Below are positions 1 through 6,955 of a DNA stretch of 16,446 nt, in pieces; position 1 is the stretch's first letter; each line of letters opens with the position of its first letter. The stretch is from Cymbomonas tetramitiformis (taxonomy: Eukaryota; Chlorophyta; Pyramimonadophyceae; Pyramimonadales; Pyramimonadaceae), in NCBI GenBank assembly GCA_001247695.2, contig LGRX02028869.1, forward strand, positions 1 to 16,446, given 5' to 3'. The notes under the pieces were generated by a model. That model was not told the DNA's origin and searched no databases. It was given only the letters and a program-made list of their open reading frames with translations. The position numbers and the translations under genes were made by a program.

Positions 1-262
1 AAATCAGAAGACGTCTAGAAGACGTCTTCTGAACGTCTTATAGACGTCTTCGGAGAAATGATGTCTTCTGGTTTCCAGAAGACGTCTTGTGACGGGAACG
101 TCTTCTGGAAACCAGAAGACACTCTTCGGGGAAGACGTGCCGAAGATGTGCGGAATGTCTTCCGGATTTCTGAAGACATCTTCCCGGAAGACATGCAAAG
201 GGCAGTCTTCCCGGAAGATACCCGGAAGATGTTCCGAATGTCTTCTGGGCCAGAATACATTC
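1..262. repeat. Array of 11-bp near-palindromic GGAAGAC repeats
   Basis: Nearly every 11 bases a GGAAGAC-like or GTCTTCC-like core recurs. For example GGGAAGACGTG, CCGAAGATGTG and CGGAATGTCTT run head to tail from about 128, and CCCGGAAGATA and CCCGGAAGATG follow from about 219. Units appear in both orientations. The unit is GAA, then four bases, then TTC, so flipping it changes only the core. Hairpins such as CTTCTGGAAACCAGAAG are embedded. Open frames crossing the array are by-products of its composition. The array probably continues past the left edge. Confidence 0.9.
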
Positions 263-351
263 TGACATGTGTTATCGACACATATGTGATGATTATGCAT
301 TTTGGCCACATAGCTACTTCATACCACACGTACACTAGTCGCGTAATCACA

Positions 352-414
352 GAAGACATTCAGAAGGCGCACGGAAGACATGCGGAAGACATTCCAGGTA
401 TCTTCCTAACATCT
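352..414. repeat. Short block of the 11-bp repeat
   Basis: Consecutive 11-mers CAGAAGGCGCA, CGGAAGACATG, CGGAAGACATT, CCAGGTATCTT and CCTAACATCTT begin near 360. This is the same family as 1-262, separated from it by about 90 bp of unrelated sequence. It lies downstream of the DUF4216 exon on the gene strand. From 415 to 548 I see no gene or repeat. Confidence 0.85.
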
Positions 415-548
415 TCAGGGTTGTCATCATGCTCTGTTGCTATGATACATAATATACGGCTAAGTTAATTGATAGGTCTATCTACACATACATGTACGAT
501 TGCATCTATTCAACATACAGACCACTAAGTACGATGCCCGGCGTATTA

Positions 549-912
549 TCATGATCGCCTCTTGCGTCTTGCACCTTTCGGTCGTGAACCATCATCGTCG
601 ATGCACTCGAAAAAGTCAGCCTTTAAATCAAATACCACCGCCGTCTTCATCACAGGATGTTTCTTGATTACAACTTGGTGCTCAATTTGAGCCGCCAGAA
701 TGAATGGATCAGTAGTGTCCCAAGGTGTCTCGGGATCATCCGGGTCGTATGTGTACACCACCTTTGCGGTATTGTCCGGCCCGTACTTCGAGTTTAGCTT
801 GGCAAACCGTTTTATCGTCGCTTGGTTGAATTCAGGGAACCACTTTCCCTTCACAAGAATGTACTCTTTCGCGGCCAAGTCGACCTTGTAGATGCTATCT
901 ACCATGGCGTAC
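549..912 (-). pseudogene. CACTA transposase remnant, DUF4216-like terminal exon
   Basis: The exon would start after a CTCGCAG acceptor (AG at 914-913) and end at TAG (551-549), giving about 120 residues. The segment YAMVDSIYKVDL followed by a K-W pair, then TTDPFILAAQIEHQVV, follows the DUF4216 pattern of Tnp2-type CACTA transposases, where a strand like YG.I.eI.eL is followed by dPFilAsQaeQVfy. The C-terminus is short and basic (SRPKGARRKRRS). Family membership is judged from the motif. The role in transposition is not established for DUF4216 and this copy is probably dead, because the upstream exon is frameshifted. The preceding intron holds an 11-bp repeat block. Confidence 0.65.
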
Positions 913-953
913 CTGCGAGTTGGAGCCACAATTATACTCTATAGTAAGAATCC

Positions 954-1008
954 CCGAAGACGTCAAGAAGACACGCAGAAGACATTCGGTACATATTCTG
1001 CGCACATT
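954..1008. repeat. 11-bp repeat block inside an intron (5 units)
   Basis: Five successive 11-mers CCGAAGACGTC, AAGAAGACACG, CAGAAGACATT, CGGTACATATT and CTGCGCACATT fill the middle of a probable minus-strand intron, with donor GTGAAT at 1011 and acceptor CAG at 915-913, about 99 bp. The splice phases here do not join cleanly, so the exact boundaries are uncertain. Confidence 0.8.
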
Positions 1009-1011
1009 CAC

Positions 1012-1337
1012 CAAAACGTAATGCACGGACGCACCGGTCAGTCTCGATTTCCTCGGGCCTTTGATGTTTCTCCAGAGAAAAAGGCTCGGAAGTAACGTTG
1101 ACAAGTCTTCTTCGTCTTGTCCTGAGCTGCCGTGCGACGTAGCAAACTCCTCGAACCACGACCGAGCCGAAAGATTGACACACGCGAGGAGGCCCTTCGA
1201 CGAGTGCCGCTTCACTCTCCGTGAATGGTCTCCCCAGCCAGACCTTGGGGTCGCTACCGTGCATATGCAGCGGCACATCCATCAGGCGAGACCCTCCGGC
1301 ATGTGCGCCAATACGTCTCCGAACCATATGGTTTTCC
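1012..1337 (-). pseudogene. CACTA transposase remnant, DUF4218-DUF4216 linker exon, frameshifted
   Basis: The exon begins after the acceptor ACATTCGCAG (CAG at 1340-1338). Its first codons (ENHMVRRRIGAHAGG) are in phase with the upstream DUF4218 exon: AG at the upstream exon end plus G here makes AGG. Near 1200 the protein-like frame changes. One frame holds PFTESEAALVEG; the other continues as SARSWFEEFATSHG and then IKGPRKSRLTGASVHYVLVN followed by VRRICTE. The latter resembles the CACTA linker pattern, in which a GP motif is followed by a VNG-type strand and an aromatic/T-K motif. A one- or two-base indel explains the switch. The donor at 1011 is plausible, but the phase into the next exon is not solved. 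Confidence 0.5.
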
Positions 1338-1378
1338 CTGCGAATGTATACGTGCACAATGTCAGGACATGTATTTAC

Positions 1379-1422
1379 CGAAGACGTGTGGAAGATGCCT
1401 AGAAGATATATGAAACGTCTTC
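1379..1422. repeat. 11-bp repeat block inside an intron (4 units)
   Basis: Units CGAAGACGTGT, GGAAGATGCCT, AGAAGATATAT and GAAACGTCTTC sit in the middle of a 117-bp minus-strand intron. The donor is AAGAG|GTAAGTAAG at 1454 and the acceptor is TTCGCAG at 1340-1338. This is the best-defined intron in the window and joins the flanking exons in phase. Confidence 0.85.
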
Positions 1423-1454
1423 CAAGCACCTTATGGGTTTCATTTCTTACTTAC

Positions 1455-1963
1455 CTCTTGCAGTAGGTGACGTAGTCGTCGAATTTTGCCTTCAACTTGC
1501 GGTATTGGGGCACGTTGCCATGCATCCACGGCTCCAGCGCTTTCGTTTCAGCGCGGGAGAGTACATGGCGCTTGCCTTGTGTTCCCAAAACCACGGTGTT
1601 CGGCGCCCTCAACGGTGCGGTGGTCAAGAACCGGAGCACGGGTGGCCGGGTGGGATTGGTGGTTGCCCCCCGCCGGCGACGAAGTACCAAGATTAACCCT
1701 CGCACCACATGTACCATCCGGTACCGCCCGAAGCCTTGCATAACACTCTGAACCGGATATGCATTGTTCTTCACCCACCTTCGAATCTTTCCGTTGAATG
1801 ATTCGAACACGTACATCCATGTCCCCCGTATTGGGCCATACATGAGGAGTTGGTCGGGGAAGTGGGAAAGCAAATGCGTGTTGATGACCAGCCAGTCAGG
1901 TGAGCCATCGCGCTCGAGTGACTTGAAGAACTCATCCACCAGATTTTGAAGCTTAGGAACATC
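1455..1963 (-). pseudogene. CACTA (En/Spm, Tnp2-type) transposase remnant, DUF4218 exon
   Basis: This 509-nt exon is open throughout, bounded by the acceptor GATTTTGCAG (before 1963) and the donor GTAAGTAAG (1454). The segment INTHLLSHFPDQ, then MYGPIRGTWMYVFESFNGKI, then RRWVKNNAYPVQSVMQGF matches the DUF4218 hallmark of CACTA transposases: H-L-H, then GP, then WMY-fER, then VrNkarPEgS. After it comes an arginine-rich, low-conservation tail. The DDE-bearing Tnp2 domain that normally precedes DUF4218 was not found anywhere in the window. With the frameshifted next exon this is read as a decayed copy or partial gene. The DUF4218 match is visible; domestication cannot be ruled out. Confidence 0.75.
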
Positions 1964-1993
1964 CTGCAAAATCACCAAATAAAAGGTAATTAA

Positions 1994-2048
1994 GGAAGAC
2001 GTTTGGAATGTACTCGGAACGTATTCGGGATGTCTTCCAGATGTCTTC
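1994..2048. repeat. 11-bp repeat block inside an intron (5 units)
   Basis: GGAAGACGTTT, GGAATGTACTC, GGAACGTATTC, GGGATGTCTTC and CAGATGTCTTC follow without a gap. They lie between a probable donor (GTAGAC at 2065, or GTAAGG at 2058) and the acceptor TTTTGCAG (1966-1964) of an intron of about 102 bp. Only the 2065 donor keeps the frame; the 2058 donor would create TGA. The intron also happens to be open in frame. Confidence 0.85.
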
Positions 2049-2065
2049 CGTGCCTTACAGTCTAC

Positions 2066-2300
2066 AAGCTCCGAAGTGAGCTCTCTCGTTATGACCGTCA
2101 ACTGCCCGATCAAGTCTTCAAGCATGTTTTTTGAGTAGCCCTCGTCTCTATCCCAAGACGCTAGCACGCTCATGATGCCCGCTTGTAGCATTTTCAACGC
2201 CTCGTGACACTTGAGCGTCTTCGGTCCGGTGTTCGTGCCGTTCGGACGCAACATCTTCTTATGGCCTTGCCCCCATTTGACCATTTGTGATGACCATTTG
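2066..2300 (-). pseudogene. CACTA transposase remnant, exon upstream of DUF4218
   Basis: The open frame encodes MVKWGQGHKKM, then SVLASWDRDEGYSKNMLEDL and IGQLTVITREL, a helical stretch directly before the DUF4218 exon, as in CACTA proteins. The upstream boundary is unresolved: there is no convincing start codon, and an acceptor such as GGGGCAAG near 2270 is only a guess. The upstream flank is the tandem array at 2370-3160. Confidence 0.45.
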
Positions 2301-2369
2301 TAATTAATTAGCAATAATCAAGATTGTTGCATTTGTTGAAATTGAAGGGGAAATGCGAAAGTGCAATTT

Positions 2370-3160
2370 TACATATGTCATTTTGCTCTACGTTAGATTT
2401 CCAAAATTTCAATCTCAGCTAATTTTGATCTACGTTAGTTTTCTTATTTCAGTTTTTGGAATGCTTGATTTCAGATTTTTTACATTTGTCATTTTGCTCT
2501 ACGTTAGATTAATTTCCGATTTTCAAATTTGGCTAATTTGCAGGGTAGAAGTCTTCCAAATTTCTCTACGGCCCGTAAACTATATTTCCGCTGGCCCGCT
2601 TTCGGCCAAAACGGTCAAGGAAGAACAATGCCCGCCGCAGGCGCGAAATTTTGAAATTAAGTATGGGGGTTTGATAAAAAGTAGCATAAATGCCTATATT
2701 TTTGGCCGAAGTTTGGCCGGCTCATATTTTTGTGCGGCCCGGGGGCGAAAGCCCCTTCGGCCCGGTTTCGGCCCGGAGCGAGCTTCTGCGGCCCCGGGCC
2801 GGCCCGCCACGGTAAGACTTCTACCCTGCTAATTTGGCTCTATGTTGGATGTCAGTTTTCAGTTTTTGGAATGCTCCATTTCAGACTTTTGCATTTGTCA
2901 TTTTGCTCTATGTTAGATTTTCCAAATTTCAATTTTGGCTGATTTTGCTCTACGTTAGATTTCAGGTTTCAGTTTTTTGAATGCTTGATTTCAGATTTTA
3001 CAAACCAATTTCAGATTTTTATATGTGTCATTTTGCTCCACATTAGATTTCCGATTTTCAGTTTTGGCTGATTTTGCTCTACGGTGGATTTCAGATTTCA
3101 GTTTTGGAATGCTTGATTTCAGATTCTTCTATTGTCATTTTGCTCTACGTTAGATTTACC
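2370..3160. repeat. Tandem array of 107-130 bp AT-rich units, split by a MITE
   Basis: The phrase CATTTTGCTCTACGTTAGAT marks unit starts at 2379, 2490, 2899, 3029 and 3136. Spacings are 111, then 113 after removing the inserted 296 bp, then 130 and 107. Each unit has a second half with GCTGATTTTGCTCTACG and TTTGGAATGCTTGATTTCAG. The array lies in the position of a large intron between the exon ending at 3241 and the one starting near 2300. No coding signal is seen in it. Confidence 0.85.
2533..2836. mobile_element. Non-autonomous hAT-type MITE (2541-2828) with 8-bp target duplication
   Basis: The element runs from CAGGGTAGAAGTCTT at 2541 to its exact inverse AAGACTTCTACCCTG ending at 2828 (288 bp, 15-bp perfect terminal inverted repeats). 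It is flanked by the identical 8-mer CTAATTTG at 2533-2540 and 2829-2836. A CAGGG terminus with an 8-bp duplication is the hAT signature. The interior is GC-rich with repeated GGCCCG motifs near both ends, in sharp contrast to the AT-rich host array, and holds no transposase. Sister array units show the unoccupied site (GGCTGATTTTGCTCTA). Confidence 0.92.
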
Positions 3161-3174
3161 GAAGTCCATGAGCC

Positions 3175-3218
3175 CGGAAGATGCGCAGAAGACGCTCGGA
3201 ACGTCTTCGGAACGACTT
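3175..3218. repeat. 11-bp repeat block (4 units) just after an exon
   Basis: Units CGGAAGATGCG, CAGAAGACGCT, CGGAACGTCTT and CGGAACGACTT lie immediately downstream, on the gene strand, of the probable donor GTATGC at 3240. They therefore lie near the 5' end of the large intron that contains the tandem array. Confidence 0.85.
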
Positions 3219-3240
3219 CCGATGGAGCGTGCATGCATAC

Positions 3241-3764
3241 ATCTTTCATGGAGATACGGGCATGCCGTGGCAACCGGTTCGCACCTTCGTGGTGGCATCT
3301 CCGGGGGAGGGTCCTCGGGCTCATGGACTTCGGTATAGGTCATGTCCACAACTTTATCCATCGGGGCCGGAGGTGAAGGTGAAAGCCTTTGCGGTTTCAT
3401 CCGCCTATCCCCATCACTCACAACAAGCTCCGGAGGACGATGATATGGTTCGCCCGATGCGATTGCATCCCGTATCTTCAACACCATTCCTTGGAGGTTG
3501 ACGCCAATGGGAGGCTCAAGCGGCCACTTATGTTGTCGAAAGTGCACCGTGCCCGGATCATCGGCCAAGTCCAATGGATCGGAGAAAATGTCCTCCCACG
3601 TATGCTCCTTAAAGCCCGGTTCATGCAAGTCTGAAATTGCTTGCACATAGCCAAAAAACTCTTGAACCGAGAAAAGCACATTAGTGGGCTCGGCTAAGCC
3701 GAAAGGTGGCCGGTTGCTTTGACGCGGCACGCAAATACGAACCGCGTCCTCATGATCTTCAGCC
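3241..3764 (-). pseudogene. Unrecognised exon of the CACTA-linked gene
   Basis: The exon is open for 524 nt between the acceptor GTTTTCGCAG (CAG at 3767-3765) and the probable donor GAT|GTATGC at 3240. It encodes an acidic, aromatic-containing segment: AVRICVPRQSNRPPFGLAEP, then NVLFSVQEFFGYVQ and HTWEDIFSDPLDLADDPGTV. A proline-rich tail with PSPPAPMDKVVDMTY and EPEDPPPEMPP follows. I do not recognise the family and see no DDE transposase motif. It joins in phase with the upstream exon frame ending EHSPATR. It may belong to the transposon or to a host gene that the transposon exons sit in. Confidence 0.5.
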
Positions 3765-3793
3765 CTGCGAAAACATTGTGATGGTGAATTCAT

Positions 3794-3848
3794 AGAAGAC
3801 ACGTGGAAGACGTCCGAAAGTCGCGCAGAAGATGCTCCACACATCTTC
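3794..3848. repeat. 11-bp repeat block inside an intron (5 units)
   Basis: AGAAGACACGT, GGAAGACGTCC, GAAAGTCGCGC, AGAAGATGCTC and CACACATCTTC are consecutive. They lie within a 154-bp minus-strand intron with donor AAG|GTGCTTGC at 3918 and acceptor TTTTCGCAG at 3767-3765. Confidence 0.85.
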
Positions 3849-3918
3849 GGTTGTATGCATTCCAAACTGCATAAATGTGCATGATAGATGCATGTGGGTT
3901 ATGGAGACAAGCAAGCAC

Positions 3919-4191
3919 CTTGTTGCAGGGGAATGCTCATGAATGTAGACGGATTCCCCGAGCCATGCCGTCATCTCGCTCATGATCCAGCTCGCGGGAT
4001 GGCGACACCGTAGACAACCAATCGTGCACCGCTGCCATCTTCCCCTTCAAGACCTCCGGCTTGGATTGACGGAAGACCTCCGCCGCGGATTCGGGGGGGG
4101 GTTTAGTGAGCATCGCTCGTTTGAAGGACGACATTTTGGTCTTTGGGGGCGCTTCCCCCTTTTGGAGATGCGCGGCACGTTTACTTGCCAT
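3919..4191 (-). pseudogene. Possible first exon of the CACTA-linked gene, frame broken
   Basis: An ATG at 4191-4189 opens MASKRAAHLQKGEAPPKTKM and continues through SSFKRAMLTKPPPESAAEVF to VHDWLSTVSPSREL. It is lysine-rich at first and then stops at 3939-3937. A second frame, MSEMTAWLGESVYIHEHSPA then TR, overlaps it and is the one that splices in phase into the exon at 3764. A small indel between about 4040 and 3980 would reconcile them, as would a missed short intron. No family is recognised. The lysine-rich start could mark a nuclear protein, but this is speculative. Confidence 0.4.
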
Positions 4192-4238
4192 TCTATCTCC
4201 TATACAAAGGACACTTGGCCAAGGTAGTGCGGAGGGCA

Positions 4239-4814
4239 TCCTGAAGACAAACACTCAGAAGACGTTCAGAAATCACTCAGAAGACACGCGGAAGACATCT
4301 CCCGACATCTTAGGGACGTCTTCTTGACTGTGCTTGCGGAAGATACCCCAGATACCTTCTGTACATCTTCCAGACACCTTCGGGGAATATATGTCTTCCT
4401 GAACCCAGAAGAGGTGCGGAAGACACGCGGAAGACACACAGAAGACACACAGAAGACACGCGGAAGACATTTTTTTGACATCTTCCGGACGTCTTCTTGA
4501 TTGTGCTTGCGGAAGATACCCCAGATATCTTCTGTACATCTTCCGGTTGTCTTAGAGATGTCTTTGAGGAAGACATGTCTTCTGGAAATCTGCAACTTGT
4601 AGAAGTTCCCGTCAACGTCTTAACACCCCTCTTCGGGGCTAGGTAGACATTAGAAGACGCGTAGAAGATCGTCAAAAAAATGAGGAAGACGCCCCGAAGA
4701 GGGGTGTTAAGACGTTGACGGGAACTTCTACAAGTTACAAATTTCCAGAAGACATGTCTTCCTCAAAGACATCTCTGGAGGGTAACAAGATGCACAGAAG
4801 ATATCTGGGGTGTC
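4239..4814. repeat. Long composite array of the 11-bp repeat
   Basis: The array contains GAAGAC/GTCTTC units throughout. Inside it are five exact-length 11-mers at 4416-4470 (GCGGAAGACAC twice, ACAGAAGACAC twice, GCGGAAGACAT). There is also a direct repeat of about 70 bp 173 bp apart (GACGTCTTCTTGACTGTG at 4315 and GACGTCTTCTTGATTGTG at 4488), and the large inverted repeat listed separately. It lies just upstream of the possible first exon on the minus strand. Confidence 0.9.
4515..4814. repeat. Large inverted repeat, about 125-bp arms, 51-bp spacer
   Basis: The left arm 4515-4639 is the reverse complement of the right arm 4691-4814. The inner 90 bp or so differs at about two positions, and similarity falls toward the outer ends. 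The arms include unique-looking sequence (AACTTGTAGAAGTTCCCGTC) as well as GAAGAC units. The spacer holds GTAGACATTAGAAGACGCGT, whose reverse complement recurs in the array near 6615-6640. If transcribed it would form a long hairpin. Confidence 0.9.
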
Positions 4815-4819
4815 TTCCG

Positions 4820-5226
4820 TATGTTCTTTTGTTTTTTTGTTTTTTTTTTTTTGAAAAAGCTTTAAAAATCGCGAAAAAACAAAAAAAAACATATAAGGTG
4901 CACAATATTGGGCATAATTTTGTGGTGTAGGTAGAAGTGCAAAAAAACAAGTGGTTTGTTCGGGAGAGGGGCAAACGTACCAAGTTACTAAGTTAAAACG
5001 GCCGACGAATTTGGTAGAAGAAACTGCTCTTGTTTTAGAGCACCATCCCTCCTAGCGACGGTCGAACAGTCGATCACGCGCGCAGTGAGTCGCGTGAGAC
5101 GTGATGACTGCACGATACCGCGGATAGCAAACCCGGAAAATCTGCCAGCGCTGCGCTGCGCTGGTGTGGCGCTGGCGATGGCGTGTGGTCGCGGTCGTGG
5201 TCAGGCGTCATCGTCAACTAGCATTA
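4820..5226. other. Gene-free stretch: T/A-rich tract, then GC-rich sequence
   Basis: From 4825 to 4890 a T-rich run is followed by an A-rich run (T14, then GAAAAAGC, then AAAAAACAAAAAAAAAC), which can partly fold on itself. From about 5000 to 5226 the sequence is GC-rich with many CpG (for example GATCACGCGCGCAGTGAGTC) and GCTGCGCTGCGCTGG repeats. It could hold a promoter, but I see no clear core element or coding frame. Confidence 0.5.
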
Positions 5227-5252
5227 GCATCGCATCGCATCGCATCGCATCG
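5227..5252. repeat. Microsatellite (GCATC)5
   Basis: Five uninterrupted GCATC pentamers plus a final G. From 5253 to 5550 I find no convincing gene. Confidence 0.95.
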
Positions 5253-5550
5253 TCAGGCCCAGCGCAGGGGAGTGAGCACGAGCACCGCACCGCACATCGA
5301 CATGACCGTTCGAGTTTGAATTTTATTTAACGTTGAAGTGAAAATTGCATCTACCACTTTTACACCTGCATCCAACTCAATTCCACCGCAGCCTCGTTTT
5401 CCGCGGACTGCTGCTGGGTGAAGTGGTCCTTTTAAAATAGTTCGTCTAACAGAAAAACGTTGCACAACGCAATACTTCAATAGTGATTGTGGGTGCTTTT
5501 CGTGCCTTGGTTTTTTTACGCGCACTTCGGCGTGCTTAGCGTCTAATTGA

Positions 5551-5622
5551 GGTGTGAACGAGACATGTGTTCTCGCTCGTCCTTTGGACGAGATGATGTT
5601 GGTTCGATTCCAACTCACACCA
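5551..5622 (+). tRNA. tRNA-like cloverleaf, atypical (anticodon position TTT)
   Basis: The 72 nt fold as a full cloverleaf. Acceptor GGTGTGA (5551-5557) pairs with TCACACC (5615-5621), followed by A. The D stem is GAGA/TCTC, the anticodon stem CTCGT/ACGAG with loop CCTTTGG, the variable loop ATGAT, and the T arm GTTGG-TTCGATT-CCAAC. All stems are perfect and the T region contains a consensus Pol III B box, GGTTCGATTCC. A T5 run at 5630-5634 could end a Pol III transcript. It departs from real tRNAs: position 8 is A, U33 is C, and the D loop has no GG. C32-C33 can also pair with G37-G38, closing the loop to TTT. It is more likely a tRNA-derived or tRNA-mimicking element than a working tRNA-Lys. 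Confidence 0.5.
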
Positions 5623-5645
5623 CTAGGCCTTTTTGTTTTCCTTCG

Positions 5646-6147
5646 GTAATCTTGTATTTCGTCTCGTGCTATTTTTGCGCTTTACTAACCTTTGGTTTTG
5701 TGTTGCGCTTTGTTTTTCAGATCGGCTGAAAATGACCTAGTCCAAAAGGTAAATTTTCAGCCCAACCTCAACACCACAAGTAAAGGTATTTGCTCTATCA
5801 TCCCCTAGTGTCACACCTAAAAAATACTGCCTTTATGCGTTGTGTTTTTCCGCTTTACTAACCTTTGGTTTTGAGTTGCGCTTTGTTTTTCAGATTGGCT
5901 GAAAATGAGCAAGTGGGAAAAGCGCATTTTCAGCCCATCGCCCACAACTAGAAGAGTAAAGGTACTTACCTTACCCTTCATAGGAATTTGTGCTTGTATT
6001 CATTGTGTGTTTTCACTCTACTAAGTGTTGGTATTTTGGTGTGCGTTGTTTTTCAGATCGGTTAAAAACGAGCGAGTGGAAAACCCATGTTTTTGTGTGG
6101 TCCAAGACCTATGCCATGTGTGCATGTTAGTTGAACATCGTTTCTAG
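5646..6147 (+). other. Tandem triplication of an intron-plus-short-exon module
   Basis: Three copies (periods about 173 and 163 bp) each contain a branch-point motif (TACTAAC at 5683 and 5856, TACTAAG at 6019), a T-rich tract, a CAG 3' splice site (ending 5720, 5893 and 6056) and a short exon. Exons 1 and 2 would be 5721-5785 (65 nt) and 5894-5961 (68 nt), ending AAAG before GTATTTG and GTACTTA donors. Copies 1 and 2 share a protein frame (SAENDLVQKVNFQP against LAENEQVGKAHFQP; copy 3 reads SVKNERVENP), though copy 2 has one stop in that frame. Each of the first two exons starts with an inverted repeat GGCTGAAAAT...ATTTTCAGCC. The host gene is not recognised. Confidence 0.6.
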
Positions 6148-6475
6148 GTAATTAGACTAGTTGTTTAGAACATGAATGTGAAGTAGTTCTAGACACTTAG
6201 CTAGTTAGGATAATAATATGTGTGGCCCTCCTTATGATTAGGTTCTTGATTGAAAAGTAATATTGTTAAAGCAATTTTAGTCTCGAAAGCATCTTAGCCT
6301 TCCACACAAATAAATCATCTCTTGTCGTGTATCAAACATTGAGAATATGTTTGTTAAGGATGGCGAGAAGTGTATTATGCCATACATCTTGTTTGCACTC
6401 ATCCTTCTTGCAAGCTTATTTCAGCCTAAAAATATTCCTCGCGAATGCGTATACGAATGTTGAAATTTATTAGAC
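6148..6475. other. AT-rich stretch with no recognised gene
   Basis: No long frame, RNA fold or repeat is apparent. The segment separates the exon triplication from the 11-bp repeat array and could be a 3' untranslated or intergenic region. Confidence 0.5.
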
Positions 6476-6955
6476 ATGCAGAAGGCATTCAGAAGATATC
6501 TTCTGAACGTCTTCTGCATGACTTCTGTACATCTTCTGGATTCCGGAAGATGTCTTCTGGGTTCCGGAAGATGTCTTCTGGGTTCCAGAAGATATCCAGA
6601 AGACATCTAGAAGACGTCTTCTACGCGTCTTCTAATGTCTACCATCTTCTGAGTTTCAGAAGACGTCCAGAAGATCTTCCGGGAAGATGTACAGAAGACG
6701 CCTAAAAGATATCAAGAAGACGTCTTCCGGGATTTAGAAGACATGCAGAAGACGTCCAGAAGATAACTTCTGGATGTCTTCCCGGAAGATCTTCTGCACG
6801 TCTTCTGGAAACCAGAAGATGGTAGACATTAGAATGCGCGCCGAAGACGTCTTCTGGACGTCTTTTGGGTGTCTTCTGGACCCAGAAGACGTCTCAGAAG
6901 ACGTTCAGAAGATGTTCAGAAGACGTTCAGAAGACGCGTCTTCTGGTTTTCCCAG
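6476..6955. repeat. 11-bp repeat array that abuts the truncated retrotransposon
   Basis: Consecutive 11-mers include TCTTCTGAACG, TCTTCTGCATG, ACTTCTGTACA and TCTTCTGGATT near 6499-6542, and TCAGAAGACGT, TCAGAAGATGT, TCAGAAGACGT and TCAGAAGACGC at 6894-6937. A 21-bp variant unit (TTCCGGAAGATGTCTTCTGGG) repeats from 6541 with starts at 6562 and 6583. The last recognisable piece, TTCTGGTTTTCCCAGAA near 6940-6955, resembles the hairpin near 75-91. Beyond it the endonuclease ORF begins. Confidence 0.9.

Noticed and set aside
352..414. CRISPR-like array of short repeats
   Set aside because: Units are contiguous, have no spacers, vary in sequence and orientation, and sit in a eukaryotic context.
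4..468. Overlapping ORFs on both strands across the left array, rich in SSG, SEDV and RRH
   Set aside because: They are translations of the 11-bp repeat. The period is not a multiple of three, so all frames give similar peptides with an 11-residue period and no independent coding signal.
2060..2070. Donor GTAAGG at 2058 for the intron before the DUF4218 exon
   Set aside because: It is the stronger consensus, but splicing from it to the acceptor at 1964 creates TGA; the GTAGAC donor at 2065 keeps the frame.
2353..2832. Plus-strand ORF of 159 codons
   Set aside because: It runs from the AT-rich tandem array into the hAT MITE; neither half looks protein-like and it has no partner elsewhere.
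1..6955. Heat-shock elements, because GAA and TTC blocks are inverted
   Set aside because: Heat-shock elements need GAAnnTTC with 5-bp phasing. Here GAA and TTC are four bases apart and units repeat every 11 bp.
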